Below, piece after piece: positions 13,601 through 24,824 of a DNA stretch of 64,000 bases; the stretch's first letter is position 1, and the number at the start of each line of letters is the position of its first letter. The stretch lies in the NCBI GenBank assembly GCA_037179385.1, contig CM074189.1:22455020-22519019 (forward strand), in the 5' to 3' direction. The stretch is from Holothuria scabra (taxonomy: Eukaryota; Echinodermata; Holothuroidea; Aspidochirotida; Holothuriidae). Both the position numbers and the translations under genes were made by a program. The notes under the pieces were generated by a model that saw only the letters and a list, made by a program, of their open reading frames with translations, was not told the origin of the DNA and ran no database searches.

Positions 13601-16600
13601 TCTCGAATAATTTTCGAGAGTTTCGTCCCTAACTGCTGTTGATAGGACTTGGCCAGTGATGGCTCAGTTTCCCCTTTTAAAAGACTGACTTGCTTTATAA
13701 TAGTGTCTATTGCATATTTTTCTTTATTGCTCGTATCACCACCCAAAAATAGGAGATTTTGTTGCCAAATCAGTCACATTACAGCATTATGAAACATTGC
13801 AAGAATACTTTGATTAACATGAAATTTGTTCATAGTACACATACAATACATTCTAGGTTTTATTTTTTCCATGAAAGCCTTGAAGTGGTCATACCAGGAA
13901 ATACCGTCATTTAAAACCACCCCAAGTTACTTATATCCTCTATCCACCCTTTCAACTATGCCTTCACTTATAGTGAAGGCACCTGGAGCTTCTTATAGTC
14001 AGTAACCATTTCTTATCTTTTCTTTTCATTTAACTCCAAGAAGCTCTTGTTGCAGTAGTACCTCCTACGCAAAAGCCGCATCATCCTCTTTTGTAATCAG
14101 ACCTAGTTAAGCAGTATCAGCTTCAAACTTGACAAGATAAGATTTTTTAAATGTAAACCTAGCGTTTAAAGTGTAAAAAGTGAATGGCAATGGTGCCAGA
14201 ACCGTACCTTGAGGCTCCCAAGGGTTTGACATAATAACATCAGGCTTGCTGTGGTCCTCTGGTGTTTTGAAAATTACATATTGGGACCCATTAGTTAAAT
14301 TATTAAAAATTCAGTCAATACAATCATAGCTGACATTCATTTTAAATAACTTATTGGCTGAAATGTGGGATGAGTAGGCCTATTGTTTAAAGCTGATGAG
14401 AAAAAAATAATAATTATAATGATGGCACAATGAATTAAATTTGTGTGTTTAAGATGGGAGAACAAATTTTTCAGTCTACATAGGATTTTATAATCAGTAT
14501 TACGTTTTGAACTGTAGGCAAACTGGAATGGATCTAGGTATTCGTCGTTAGTTCGCTTTCAAAGATTCGGTGCAGACGCTCACATGTTTTCATTGCTATC
14601 GATGACAATTCCACAGGTATGAGATCATTCATGCGTGAAACATTAGGTTTCTTCGGAACTGGCATTATACAAGACCGTTTCCACAAAACATGGACCCTCC
14701 TAGATTTGAACAAAAGGTTAAAAGTAAAGGGTAATACATTGGCAAGTTTCAATACAGAGGGTTGAAACCTATCCGGCCCAGCAGCCTTGAAGTATTAAGT
14801 TACAATTAAAAGCAGATTAAGATACATACGATTAGATAAAACCTCGATCAACTTCTTGCAGATATTCCTCGCCCCAGACAGTTTCGATTCTCTTCTTTAT
14901 AATTGTTGCCCCCCCCCCCCACATCTGTCCAAAGCTCATCTTTATCTACATAAAACCTTGGATAACTACTTTACAATGTACGTCAGACACTACCAAGCTC
15001 ACAGGGTCCTAGAGTAGGATAGGACCCACACAGTGCATGATGTTGATGTGAGCCACTTCGAATTTGTATTTTGATATTAATCGAAGAGCTCCACCGATAG
15101 AGGATTTTGGTGTACCATAGGCATAATTTTAGGTGTGAGTTACGAGAATTTGTCTTTTCAATCACTGTGTGTATTTTATAAGCTTACGATCGTACCAAAA
15201 TTGGAAGCAATGATCTAAGTAAAAGTACACCATACTTAAGTGTTTAATAGCATGAAGGTAGTTTAGGGGAACCATACCTCTACATCACAGGAAATTACAC
15301 TTCTTTTCAAAAATAAATTTCAGATAGTATACATAATTATATTGATTGCGCAAGTATTTTATTATCTGGGCATTTAGGCATCCCTATTGCAGTACGTCAT
15401 TTAACATGCAGTGTCTATATTGGTGTAAAATTGCTATTCGTTCGCAACATGTTCACCTACGGCAGTGACCGGTATGACTACATGAGCCTCTTGAACCGTT
15501 TGAAATTTCTAACGCTGTTGCCAATGCGAAAAGTCCTTATAGATATAAATTCAAGACTATGATGGTTTAGCAGTATTGAACTTCTCGTTAGAAGATAAAA
15601 TTATTCTGTGCTTACTTGGATTTGTTTTTCAGGGGCAACATTCATTTCATATGCAGTCAAATTGTATAACGAACGACGTAGCAATCAAATGCCGTTGGTC
15701 ATAGTTGAGGAACACTCTTTTGAAAACATGAAAATGATTATAAAGTTTCCTAAAAGTTTTTTAAAAGTTTCAATGTATGCTGAATCGGCCCCTCTTACTG
15801 AATGACAGAATGGGAGATCCTGGACCTGGTACACTCAAAAGCACAGCCCCCCCCCCCCCCGCAAAGAAAAAGTATAATACAGTAATATTTGAAATAATGA
15901 GGGCACACGTTTTTTACCTCCTACGCTTTGGTAACCTCCTAAATCTGTAAACGTATCAGACACCCTGTTATTTATTATAACTCGTTGGCTGGGTCATTTT
16001 TAGTGCAAAATGCAACCACATAGAAATGTGGGACATACAGTTATTGCACATAATATGAGTCCTATATAAATGAGCTTGAAAGGGAGAGTAAAGTATAATC
16101 AACTTAAACCACAAGAGTGAAATAACCATCATCGCAAGAGTAAACTCACCCTCATTACTATAATACTTTTTTTAACGTAGTAAAATTGCAATTACCGTAA
16201 ACGTCATCACCATCACCATATATCATAGTAGAAAACCTTCATATCTTAACGCTTTTCGTAGAAGTTGATTTTAAAAGGTAAACATTGCATACCCTTTTCA
16301 TCATGCAGAATTGTCTTTAACATTATTTTAACTTACAAAAAAAAGGAAGCGTTAAACATGTTGGGTCAAATTAAATTTCTAAGACACCGCAAACGACGAT
16401 GTTTACATTGGTTTTGCTCTTCCTGCAACCTTGTCAAGTAAACTGATTTTTTAGGTGGACCCGAATATGAGTTTCCCAGTTTATAATGAAAGCAAGCCCA
16501 TTAATGCCTTCCATTAAGTCTGTAATATTTGTTTACGGATGTAAATTGGTGTGCGACACTTTGACCAGCGACGTCACGGGTTTGACTTTAGCCACGGCAA

Positions 16601-17716
16601 GTTTTTAAAAGTGTGTTTCTTCACAGATGCCAGGAGGGTAGAGATAGGACAGACAATGATTTTTGCTTTCTACCAATCGGACGGAAACTCACTTTGCCTC
16701 TTCATAAGACCTTTATGAAAGTAACAACGCGGTGGGCAGATTACAATGTAGGCTTGCAAGATTATTTTGTTATGTGAGGCTCTGATACCGTTTACAATTT
16801 CCAAAGCTCTCCGCAATGCTATTTAGTCATTATAGATTTTAAGTCAAGACTGTGGTGGTAAAAAGCCGTGTGTCCTATTCGAAAAACGCTTCTTTGATAA
16901 CATGAAAATGACTATTAACATCATATGATGTAAAAGGAATTAAATGGTTAAGGTTCTTAAAGATTAAAACGACACACTTTTTCAGGAAATGTTTCGAATC
17001 TCTCAACTTGTGAACACAAATGTCACTTTCAAGACATCAATACGTGTAGGATTCTACCATTTATTTTTTATTTTTATATCTTAAAGCACATTCCAGTGGT
17101 TACAAAGTTTACAATTTCCTTTCTTTTATAGACTGGTAATCTTGCAGGTAACTTTAGCGTGCTCTCCAAACCAGGGTCCGTTATGGTATGATATTTGGTT
17201 TTCCAAAATTGGTAGTTACGTAAATATTGGCTATGTTAAATTATCTTAATCCCTGTTATTTTATACAAATGCTCTTTCGGCACACAATGTACTAATTTGG
17301 AGTTGGATTGAAGGGAGATGGGTACGGACATAAGTGTTCATAGAAAAACGTAGGATACTAGTACACGATGTGGGGTTATTTGATAACCGGTGCAAACCAT
17401 GAGTAAGTTTTAGCTGATTACAAATGTTTGGTAATCCATGTGTGGTGGGTTTGCTGAAAGTGTTCCAAATATTAGCCACAGACATTTAGCACTTGTGATA
17501 TTTATGTGAAAAAAATGTAAGTTGTTATAAATAAATTGTGATGGTGTTTTGTCCGGTCGTTTTGGGGTCTTTCTGTTTGACAGTATCCGTTATATATTAT
17601 ATATGTATAGTGGTTGGAGCATCCGCACTAGAAAGCGGGAGGTCCCGAGTTCGAATCCCGGTCAAGTGTCAACATCGTTTTTTCACCTCAGCCAGATTTT
17701 CCAGCTTTACCAATTT

Positions 17717-17799
<83 letters not shown>

Positions 17800-20700
17800 A
17801 ATATACATTTATAAAGATATATATATATAAATATATTTGCTTATTCCCATCTTTACGGGAAATTGTTATATCTGCTTGTACATAGGGAAAAAAACACAAA
17901 AAAGAAAAAGAATTCGCTCTAACGTCTACATAATTTTCCCAACTTTTTTTTTCAATGGCCACTTATCCGTTCGTGCTAACAGCTAGGTTTCCGTAAATTT
18001 GACAACTTTGAAGTAACTGTGTTTAGTTTGTGAATCTTGTAGGGCGTCGTTGTCTTTCAACGATTTTATATAGAGAAAGAGTGTTGAAACTATAAAGCGA
18101 AAGTAATATTTCGCCCAAATTTTTTTCCAAACTAAGGTCGACTTTTCAACCATAATTTACCCCTAAGAGCCGAAATAAGCAAATATGTACATATATATAT
18201 ATATATATGCATACATATATATATATATATAAATGTATATTTATACATATATGTACATATAAATATATATATAACGCTTATTCCCCTAGGGGGAAATTGT
18301 TATATTTGCTCGTACATAGGGCGAAAAATTAACAATAAAATACATAAGAAAACGAATATGTCCTACCGTCTAAACGGATAACTAACGATATTTCAATGCG
18401 CAGCCATCCGTTCGTGTTCACAGCTAGGTGTCCGTAAATTTGTCAACTTTGAAGTAATTGTATCTACTTTGTAAATCTAGGAGGGCGCGCTTGTCCGTTT
18501 ACGTATTTTTATAGAAAGTATGTAGAAACGTTGAGGCGAATCTTATATTGCGCCCCAAAAATGTGTTCCCCCTAAGGTCGACTTTTCAACAACAACTTTC
18601 CCCCTAAGTGCCAAACTAGTGAAAAAAAATTGTTTCACATTTATGCTAAATATGTCTTACTTTGTCCTTCCGTCAGGTCTATATTTCATCGGGATTCAGT
18701 CTTTTGCCTACTTTGCTTGCGTTTGCAAGTATAATCTCGTGGTTTTATGCAATGCAATTACCTTCACGTCAACGCTTGGTAAGAGTATATCACAAATCTT
18801 TAAATAGTTTTACGTTAAACTTCAAGCAGTTAGCAAGTAAATTGGCCTTTCATTTATGTTTTCTTTACACAGGAATACGGCAAATAAGTTACAGAACTTT
18901 TAAAGACCTTTCAAAATTTTTTTGGGGGAATGGGAGAATGGTTCATTAATATAGATATCATTAATATAGATATATAGATAGACAGACAGACAGGCAGACA
19001 GACAGATAGATAGATAGATATCACAGAAAAGAAAATGGGGGCTTTCGCCTTTTTGGCCTAAGCTGATGTGAGTTATTGAAAACAGTAAGTGAGCGAATGT
19101 AGCCCGGTACTGTTAGCGAAGGACTTAGCGCTGTCCCAGCCAACATTCTCAGTTGGGTCACGACTGGGTTCCACCTGGGCTACTTGCTGGGCCCCAGCTG
19201 GGACAGTTTCGTGTTTGTCAGGTGTTCCCACGTGGGGCTCAACTGGATTAGCGTTTACCAGCTGAAGCACAGCTCAAGCCTCAACTGGGCAACTGGGAAA
19301 GGGGTATATAACTTACATTGTTAGATTATAACATAAATTGGGCAGCTAAAACTTGATATGACCTAAAGGAATATATGGCCCATGTAAACTTTGATATGGC
19401 TCAAATTTTATCTGGGACAGATATAGGTCACATAAACCCCATTAGGGATTTTACATAAAAGCCATCTCTGGGACATATATGTCTGCAACAAAATTTATTA
19501 GTCACTAGCCTTGTAAGAAGGGTATCATAAGCCTTGCTAAGCCAGTATGATATACGGACTATCTGAATATCTTCAACAGAGTATAATGCCCATTTTAGTA
19601 AATTGACTTTAATACTTAAAGTTGTTATCTTACTTAATAGTGAAGTACAAAAATGCCTTGAAATTCCTACATTTAAATGTATACATTGCAATGTTGGTTT
19701 AAATTACCGCATTGGGCAATATTCCAATATAAATTTTGTTGGAGGTTTAAGGATTTTCACATTGTACTTCCTCAAACATAAACAAAGTAAATCAGGGCTC
19801 TTAATTACTGACCACGTCCATATTGGAAAGTCATTTGCATATGTTAGTAAAATATGGCTGAATATGGTTTGAATAATATGATTCTGGTTTGCTGATACCT
19901 ACTCAGCTTCCACAGAAGGTCATTGTGTAGGAAAGGTACGCTTATTAAACCAAAAATATTAATATGGCTGTATAACATTCATATGTATATTTGTAATGGT
20001 ATTTCAAAAAGCTATATGTGGCTTGTTATAGCCATGTAAAACCTTATTTACATATCTGGAAAAGCATTTCAGTAAGTTATATCTGTCTTGATGTAACCAT
20101 CTTAAACTTTTTCTATATATCTGGACTTGCATTTCATCAAGTTTTATCTAACTTGTTATGGCTATATAAAACATTATTTGCATATGTGAAAAGGCATTTC
20201 ACCGAGTTATTACATCTGGTTTGATATGGCCATATAAAACTTGATATAATGTGTCAAGATACCTATAAAGGGGTTAACTTCTAAAAAGGAATAGTAGCCT
20301 CGAAAGGGGTTCAGACCCATCCATAAATTTGGGGCAATTTAAGTATTTGTGAAGAACACTCTATAGGCAGGTGTCTAAAGATAATTCCTTTATGACATCT
20401 AGGTGGAACATAATATTACATTCAGACTTAGTCCTTTAAAAGTTCCAGTTCACTGAAAATATTTTAGCAGATTCGCAGTCAAGTTTCCCACCCATAGTCT
20501 CATAACGCGTACACTCTTTCGCCCCTTGAAATTATAATAGGCAAATGTTGCTATCGCCTGCAACTGAACTTCATTAAAACGTTTGGTTGGCATTATAAGT
20601 GTAGGGAAAAGAAATTAGGAGAAGTTACCTCATACACTGGAACTTTATTGGGACCAAATTAGCTTGAAAATCTAGCGCCAATTCGGAAACTATATTAGAT

Positions 20701-22700
20701 AACTTTTGGCAAAGTGTGGTTCGTAGATGTTTTCGTCATATACCAACTATACTATACCTTGAAGATGGTACTTTTTAAATTTGCAAACAAAAGCTTTTTG
20801 GCGTTGTTCAACATGATGACTATCACCCACGCTAACCTTCACATCTGCTCAAATACTTCGCTGACCGAGAAAAGTTGTTACTTCTATATCAATGAATGTG
20901 TGTGGGGGCGGCATTTCAACAAGCTACCAGGAACTCTTACACGGGAAGGGTAACTTGGTTATGTCTATAGTCACACCATGTGGTAACCACTCTTTGCTAG
21001 AATCACCTGCTAACTCCAGCCTGCCCTAGATAGTCTAGCTCTATCCTCGAGCCCCATGTTGTGTTAAAGAGGGAGAAAATTTTTCTCTTCCTTTGAGACT
21101 GACCTTCTCCATTTGCTATACAGCATGAAGCTTAAGACATTTTTTCAAGATAAAGAAAGAAGGTAAATTTTGAAAAAAATTGTGCTACAAGTAAGAGTAC
21201 GATATCAAGTATCCTATTCATCGCGTTAAGCAGGTTAGTTCCCAACGGTGTTGCTACATGATCTCCCACATGCTGATGTAGGGCAAGCGAGACGGTAACG
21301 AAGAAAGTATTGTTGAGTGCCAGCAAGACATATTTAGAGGAGCGCCACTACCAGTTGACGTGGAGCGAACAAGCGAATATTTTACTTGATATTTTGTACA
21401 CAATATTATGTTGTGTCTGATATAGGATACTCCAAACAGAAGCAAAGAATATTAAATATTAATTTAATATGGTTTTTCGGTAGAAAAACACCCGCACGGA
21501 TTTCCTTTTAGGCTGTTTCGGGAAACAATTGCAAAATATATTCAAGAGGCTACTGGTTACAACAAAAGTAAATCAGCTTCACGAATTGTTTCTTTATACC
21601 TCAAATATTGTGGGGCATGTGTTATAATATCCTCTACAGAATAATGGGAGTAGAAAATGCCCTGTCCTCCCCTGAAAATTGCAAATGTCTATATTAACAT
21701 GTGTTTTCAAATAGGGATTGCCGAGATTATTTAGTTTTAAACAGTAAGGAGTGGGAAAAAATGCCACAATCAGTTTCATTTTCGCCTCTCGCAAAAATGT
21801 TTTATCCTTGTACCTTACCTTGATTTTTAGTATCATGCAAGTACAGTTTTTGAATCATTGCAAGTTAATCTCAATATGGTGGGGGCGTTTTGGCCACACC
21901 CTCAAACTAGTCCATTTCCTTAATGATCCACACACATGCTTCTAATTTATAAAGAGAACAATACATTCGATATATAAAGATAACTTATATGTAAAGAGAG
22001 TACAGAATAACTCGAGAGTGCTTTCACACATGAGTGCGCAACCTACCGTTTAAAATTTAGTTGAAAATCTTTACAATTTTACATTTCATCTTTAGGAATT
22101 CCCCTCAATGTCAATATTTACTTTGTGCTTACTTTGTGAAGATATATTTTTGTTATATTATATTGCTTGGTATACACGAGTTCATCTTTAGTTTAGAGAT
22201 GTAGAGCTAGTATTCAGAACAGTTCCTCCCATTGTGGAATCGGGCGTAATAACGTTCCCAGTTGAAAGAAAAATAACCACTTAGCAAAGTCGACGACTGA
22301 TATGATGCTACCTTTATCAAGATCCTCATCAATGTAACTGTGAGATACACTGTGATGGGGTCGGGGTCGCATGCCCAAATCTTCGACTCACTACTAAATT
22401 TACACTCGGAATGATTTCATCCTGTTTAACGCGATTCAAATTTCTTTTGATACCTCGTTTTCATAAAGTAATCATTATTGTTACCTGTTTATTTTTTTGT
22501 TATTTCAGGGATTCAAATGGGAAGAGCACATAGATTTTGCCGTCCCTTTTTATCTTCTTTTAGTGGTATTAATAACTGAGTTGGTTATCTCTACTTTGAC
22601 TGTCGCTGAAGGTCCAGCACAATACCGGTGGGGTGCCATAAAGAATCGTTCACGAGAGTGGATGTCTTCAAGAGAGATGGAATCGAACAAGAAAGATTAA
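10509..22700 (+). CDS. Small multi-pass membrane protein gene (three exons recognised)
   Basis: Three exons at 10509-10686, 18677-18778 and 22509-22700 join in phase 0 and give about 154 residues from the ATG at 10516. The product has at least three long hydrophobic segments and ends in a charged cytoplasmic-type tail (AIKNRSREWMSSREME). Introns are about 8.0 and 3.7 kb and hold most of the repeats of this region. The frame is open upstream of the ATG inside the first exon, so more 5' exons may exist. The spacing of helices and an acidic residue in the first helix (CSVFEMVLLA) faintly recall the C-terminal half of FRAG1/DRAM/Sfk1 (PGAP2-like) proteins, but I cannot confirm this and give no function. 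Confidence 0.5.
10687..13530. other. Intron sequence, nothing recognised
   Basis: Part of the first intron of the membrane protein gene. It is A/T-rich with small A-rich runs (12211-12240). No coding pattern supported. Confidence 0.35.
13534..14800 (-). mobile_element. Decayed LINE reverse transcriptase (intronic)
   Basis: On the minus strand the 5' part reads WKRSCIMPVPKKPNVSRMND then LIPVELSSIAMKTCERL, the (I/V)PVPKK...NDxRPVxLTSxxMKxxERL motif of CR1/L2/Rex-type reverse transcriptases. Further down, with stops and shifts, come QGTVLAPLPFT, VKFEADTA (decayed FADDT), YKxLGVVLND and a C-terminal tail SLLKGETEPSLAKSYQQQL. It is inactive and sits in the first large intron of the membrane protein gene. 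Confidence 0.75.
15440..15780 (+). repeat. Intronic segment duplicated at 16.75-16.94 kb (longer copy)
   Basis: Blocks such as TTATAGATATAAATTCAAGACTATGATGG and GAACACTCTTTTGAAAACATG match, with changes, the segment near 16.8-16.9 kb. This copy holds about 100 bp that the other lacks. A short open frame here (after TTTTTCAG at 15632) does not fit the phase of the neighbouring exons. Confidence 0.4.
16745..16945 (+). repeat. Second, shorter copy of the 15.4 kb intronic segment
   Basis: Matches 15.44-15.78 kb about 1.3 kb away, in the same orientation, with an internal deletion of about 100 bp. Confidence 0.4.
17605..17683 (+). repeat. tRNA-like head (probable SINE promoter)
   Basis: An A-box-like TAGTGGTTGGAGC, an anticodon-type hairpin CCGC...GCGG and a B box GAGTTCGAATCCC follow one another at tRNA spacing, and a T6 run (Pol III stop) follows at about 17678-17683. 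The T stem has one mismatch and the acceptor stem is not convincing, so this is more likely a tRNA-derived SINE head than a working tRNA gene. A (TA)n tract follows. Confidence 0.5.
17718..17835. repeat. (TA)n tract between tRNA-like head and MITE
   Basis: About 70 bp of pure TA followed by interrupted TA/TAAA sequence up to the MITE. Confidence 0.9.
17836..18183 (+). mobile_element. MITE copy 1 inserted in (TA)n
   Basis: About 350 bp with imperfect terminal inverted repeats: left TTTGCTTATTCCC, right end on the other strand ATTTGCTTATTTCGG. It shares inner blocks with copies 2 and 3 (AACAGCTAGG.TTCCGTAAATTTG, TAAGGTCGACTTTTCAAC). No coding capacity. TA tracts lie on both sides. Confidence 0.65.
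18190..18265. repeat. (TA)n tract between two MITE copies
   Basis: TA repeat with GTA/CATA interruptions, separating MITE copies 1 and 2. Confidence 0.85.
18273..18620 (+). mobile_element. MITE copy 2
   Basis: The left end CGCTTATTCCCCTAGGGGGAA is itself a short palindrome. The right end reads ACTTTCCCCCTAAGTGCC, so the ends are inverted relatives (TTAGGGGGAAA.TTGTT). Same inner blocks and orientation as copy 1. It ends 57 bp before the middle exon of the membrane protein gene. Confidence 0.65.
18677..18778 (+). CDS. Middle exon of the multi-pass membrane protein
   Basis: Exactly 34 codons, phase 0 at both ends. Acceptor TTGTCCTTCCGTCAG, donor TTG|GTAAGAG. It encodes VYISSGFSLLPTLLAFASII then SWFYAMQLPSRQRL, one membrane helix followed by a short basic loop. 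It sits 57 bp past the end of a MITE, so the repeat lies just upstream of the splice site. Confidence 0.55.
18945..19020. repeat. GATA/GACA microsatellite
   Basis: Runs of GATA, GACA and GGCA units after a duplicated ATTAATATAGATATC. Confidence 0.8.
19090..19310 (+). repeat. CAGCTGGG-rich dispersed repeat, copy 1
   Basis: Rich in CCCAGCTGGG/CAACTGGG words. About 110 bp from GGGCTACTTGCTGGGC to AGCACAGCTCAAGCCT match 38.2-38.3 kb and, inverted, 38.36-38.45 kb. Confidence 0.6.
19570..20280 (+). repeat. Dispersed element with internal ~65-bp array, copy 1 (4 units)
   Basis: A unique-like body (GTTGGTTTAAATTACCGCATTGGGC, TCAGGGCTCT...CTGACCACG, ATGGCTGAATATGGTTTGAA) matches 60.96-61.3 kb, then about four ~65-bp units with the core TGGCTTGTTATGGCCATATAAAAC follow (near 20025, 20085, 20148 and 20215). 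Not coding; the class of transposon is unclear. Confidence 0.65.
20285..22505. other. Intron sequence, nothing recognised
   Basis: Second intron of the membrane protein gene. Short ORFs without motifs only. Confidence 0.35.
22509..22700 (+). CDS. Last exon of the multi-pass membrane protein
   Basis: Acceptor TTTTTTTGTTATTTCAG. It encodes GFKWEEHIDFAVPFYLLLVV then LITELVISTLTVAEGPAQYR, a final helix, and a hydrophilic tail rich in Lys/Arg/Glu ending in TAA at 22698-22700. Confidence 0.6.
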   Translation, partial: GFKWEEHIDFAVPFYLLLVVLITELVISTLTVAEGPAQYRWGAIKNRSREWMSSREMESNKKD

Positions 22701-23925
22701 AACGAATAATTGATGTAGGGTTGATTAGAAGGTTAGAAGGTATTAATGGGTAGTTGTTGCATCACGTCTTCCACTGATTACAACTGTCGTTGCGGCGACA
22801 AGAAAGTTAGTTTCATAAAGGAGCTGGAAGCTCCCTGGTTTCATTGGGACCCTGAACCTAAGAGGGTGTGACGGGAAGATCCCTTTACCGTGACGGCGCA
22901 AAGCGGAGAGTCTGGAAACCTCCCTTGATTTTTTTCCCTGAAATATGACAGCCCTGTGTCATTCGAAAAAAAAAAACAACAACAAAAAGGAATCTTTAAC
23001 GTATAATTCGGGATTCATGTCATAATTACCTTAACACGGTGACTGCAAAAAACGTGAACAAGGCCGTCTTTCATAAGGAAAATGCACACATCAGACACAA
23101 AAAAAATAAACAAGTCGAATTCTGGGCAAAGACAGGGACAAACTTGAATCTGCTTTTACAAAACGAGGGCAACTGGTGGAAAACCGAAAAACTGGCATGG
23201 AGAAGAAAGATGAAACACACTGAAAACATGGTTCAATAAGTGAGAGGGCAAAGTGAGAGGGCAAAACTGATATTGGAAAATAACAAGACTTAACAACGTT
23301 GGGACCAGGTGAAGAGAGGGAGTAACTTCCGATACTTGTGATAAGCCTGTTTTAACGCTTTAGTGGCCGTGATCAAAGCCTCGACACATTATGTTTGTCG
23401 AAAAGGTGGGGGGAGGGGGTGACATGTCCAGCCAAAGATATCCTTGGACGTTATGTTATGTGAACTAAGGTGCTCAGTAACTCAATTAAGGAGGTTATAT
23501 TTAGTATTTCCCATAAGGTGTAGTTGAACCGACCTTTGAAAAACCAAAGGAAAAGGATGGGTTAGAATTTTTCTTTCTTTTTACAATGTTTCTGCTCTGT
23601 TGGTTCCTAAAGACTTTATTTGGACAGAACAGACAGATTCTTCCCTTATTATGGGCTTTCTCAAAGACAGTAGACGTTATTAACACATAACTCAAATATC
23701 AGCTCAAAATGTGATTTTTGTCATGATTTCTCTTCATGAAAAACATGTTCACATTAATGCATTCCCTTGTATATTTTAAATTTTGTGAGTGGTTTCGCAA
23801 AAGTATTTATCCTGAAGTTAAACATTCAAATATTCACATTAGACTGGGCGTTACGAAATATTTGTTTTTAGTCGTGACTATAAACAGTGCAGCCTTCTCC
23901 CAGTTGCAAATGGTATTATGGTTCT
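22701..23925. other. Intergenic, nothing recognised
   Basis: 3' flank of the membrane protein gene. I saw no clear AATAAA near the stop. A-rich runs lie near 22967 and a G-rich run near 23407-23420. Confidence 0.35.
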
Positions 23926-23934
23926 TTGAGTCAT

Positions 23935-24298
23935 TGCGCAATTAATTGCGTTTTCAGTCGTGAGGCGATCGATATGGGTTCCTTTACAGATCATCTTACG
24001 ACTGGAAACCGTCTTGTCCTTAAACATGGCACTCTTCACCCCCATGGCCTTAATTCTAAGCTAGAATCACTGGTTGAATGATTTTAATCTTGTTACTGAC
24101 CGTTGCTTCTTCCTTGACTTATACTTCCCGTTTGTGTGATTCAGTTGACTTTCTGTTACCGTGTTGAAGGGTAAGGAACCCGAAACGTCGTAACTTCTGT
24201 TTTGTTCAACTCCAGTTTTGGTTAAAATATATTGCACTGTGTATTACCATGTTTTTGCATCGACCTTTGCTTTCTCCCGTGTATCGCAGTACCTAAGT

Positions 24299-24302
<4 letters not shown>
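23935..24302 (+). mobile_element. Penelope-like element 3' end, family shared with 31.9-32.4 kb
   Basis: The end of a PLE frame reads NRLVLKHGTLHPHGLNSKLE then SLVE and a stop at about 24081. A 3' untranslated region with GTTACCGTGTTGAAGGGT...ACCCGAAACGTCG follows (hairpin plus GAAAC), ending at a (TA)n tract. The same sequence occurs inverted at 31.9-32.4 kb. Confidence 0.7.
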
Positions 24303-24363
<61 letters not shown>

Positions 24364-24384
24364 TACATATATATATAAATATAA

Positions 24385-24447
<63 letters not shown>
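24303..24447. repeat. (TA)n tract between PLE end and MITE copy 3
   Basis: About 145 bp of TA with few interruptions. Confidence 0.9.
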
Positions 24448-24450
<3 letters not shown>

Positions 24451-24804
24451 CACTAATTCGGCACTTAGGGGGAAAGTTGTTGTTGAAAAGTCGACCTTAA
24501 GGCGAAAAATTTTTGGGGGCGAAATATAAGTTTCGCCGTAACGTTTCTACACACTTTTTCTATAGGAATACGTAAACGGACAAGAGCGCCCTCCTCGATT
24601 TACAAAGTAGATACAATTACTTCAAAGTTGTCAAATTTACGGACACCTAGCTGTTAACACGAACGGATGGCTGGCCATTGAAATAACGTTGTTAACATTT
24701 TTAGACGTTAGGGCGAAGACTTTTCCTTATGTATTCTATTGTTATTTTTTCGCCCTATGTACGCGCAGATATAACAATTTCCCCCTAAGGTGGGAATGAG
24801 CGTT
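24448..24804 (-). mobile_element. MITE copy 3 (opposite orientation)
   Basis: Ends TTTCACTAATTCGGCACTTAGGGGG and, on the other side, CCCCCTAAGGTGGGAATGAGCG. This is the reverse complement of copy 2 along its whole length. TA-rich DNA lies on both sides. Confidence 0.7.
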
Positions 24805-24824
24805 ATATATATAAATATAAGAAG

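Noticed and set aside
15608..15805. ORF starting after TTTTTCAG at 15632, first taken as an exon of the membrane protein gene
   Set aside because: Its frame needs a phase 1 start, while the preceding exon ends in phase 0 with a strong donor. In phase 0 it hits a stop, and its 3' donor is weak. The neighbouring exons join directly in phase.
17538..17885. 115-codon ORF over the tRNA-like head
   Set aside because: Runs through a tRNA-like sequence and a TA tract; not coding.
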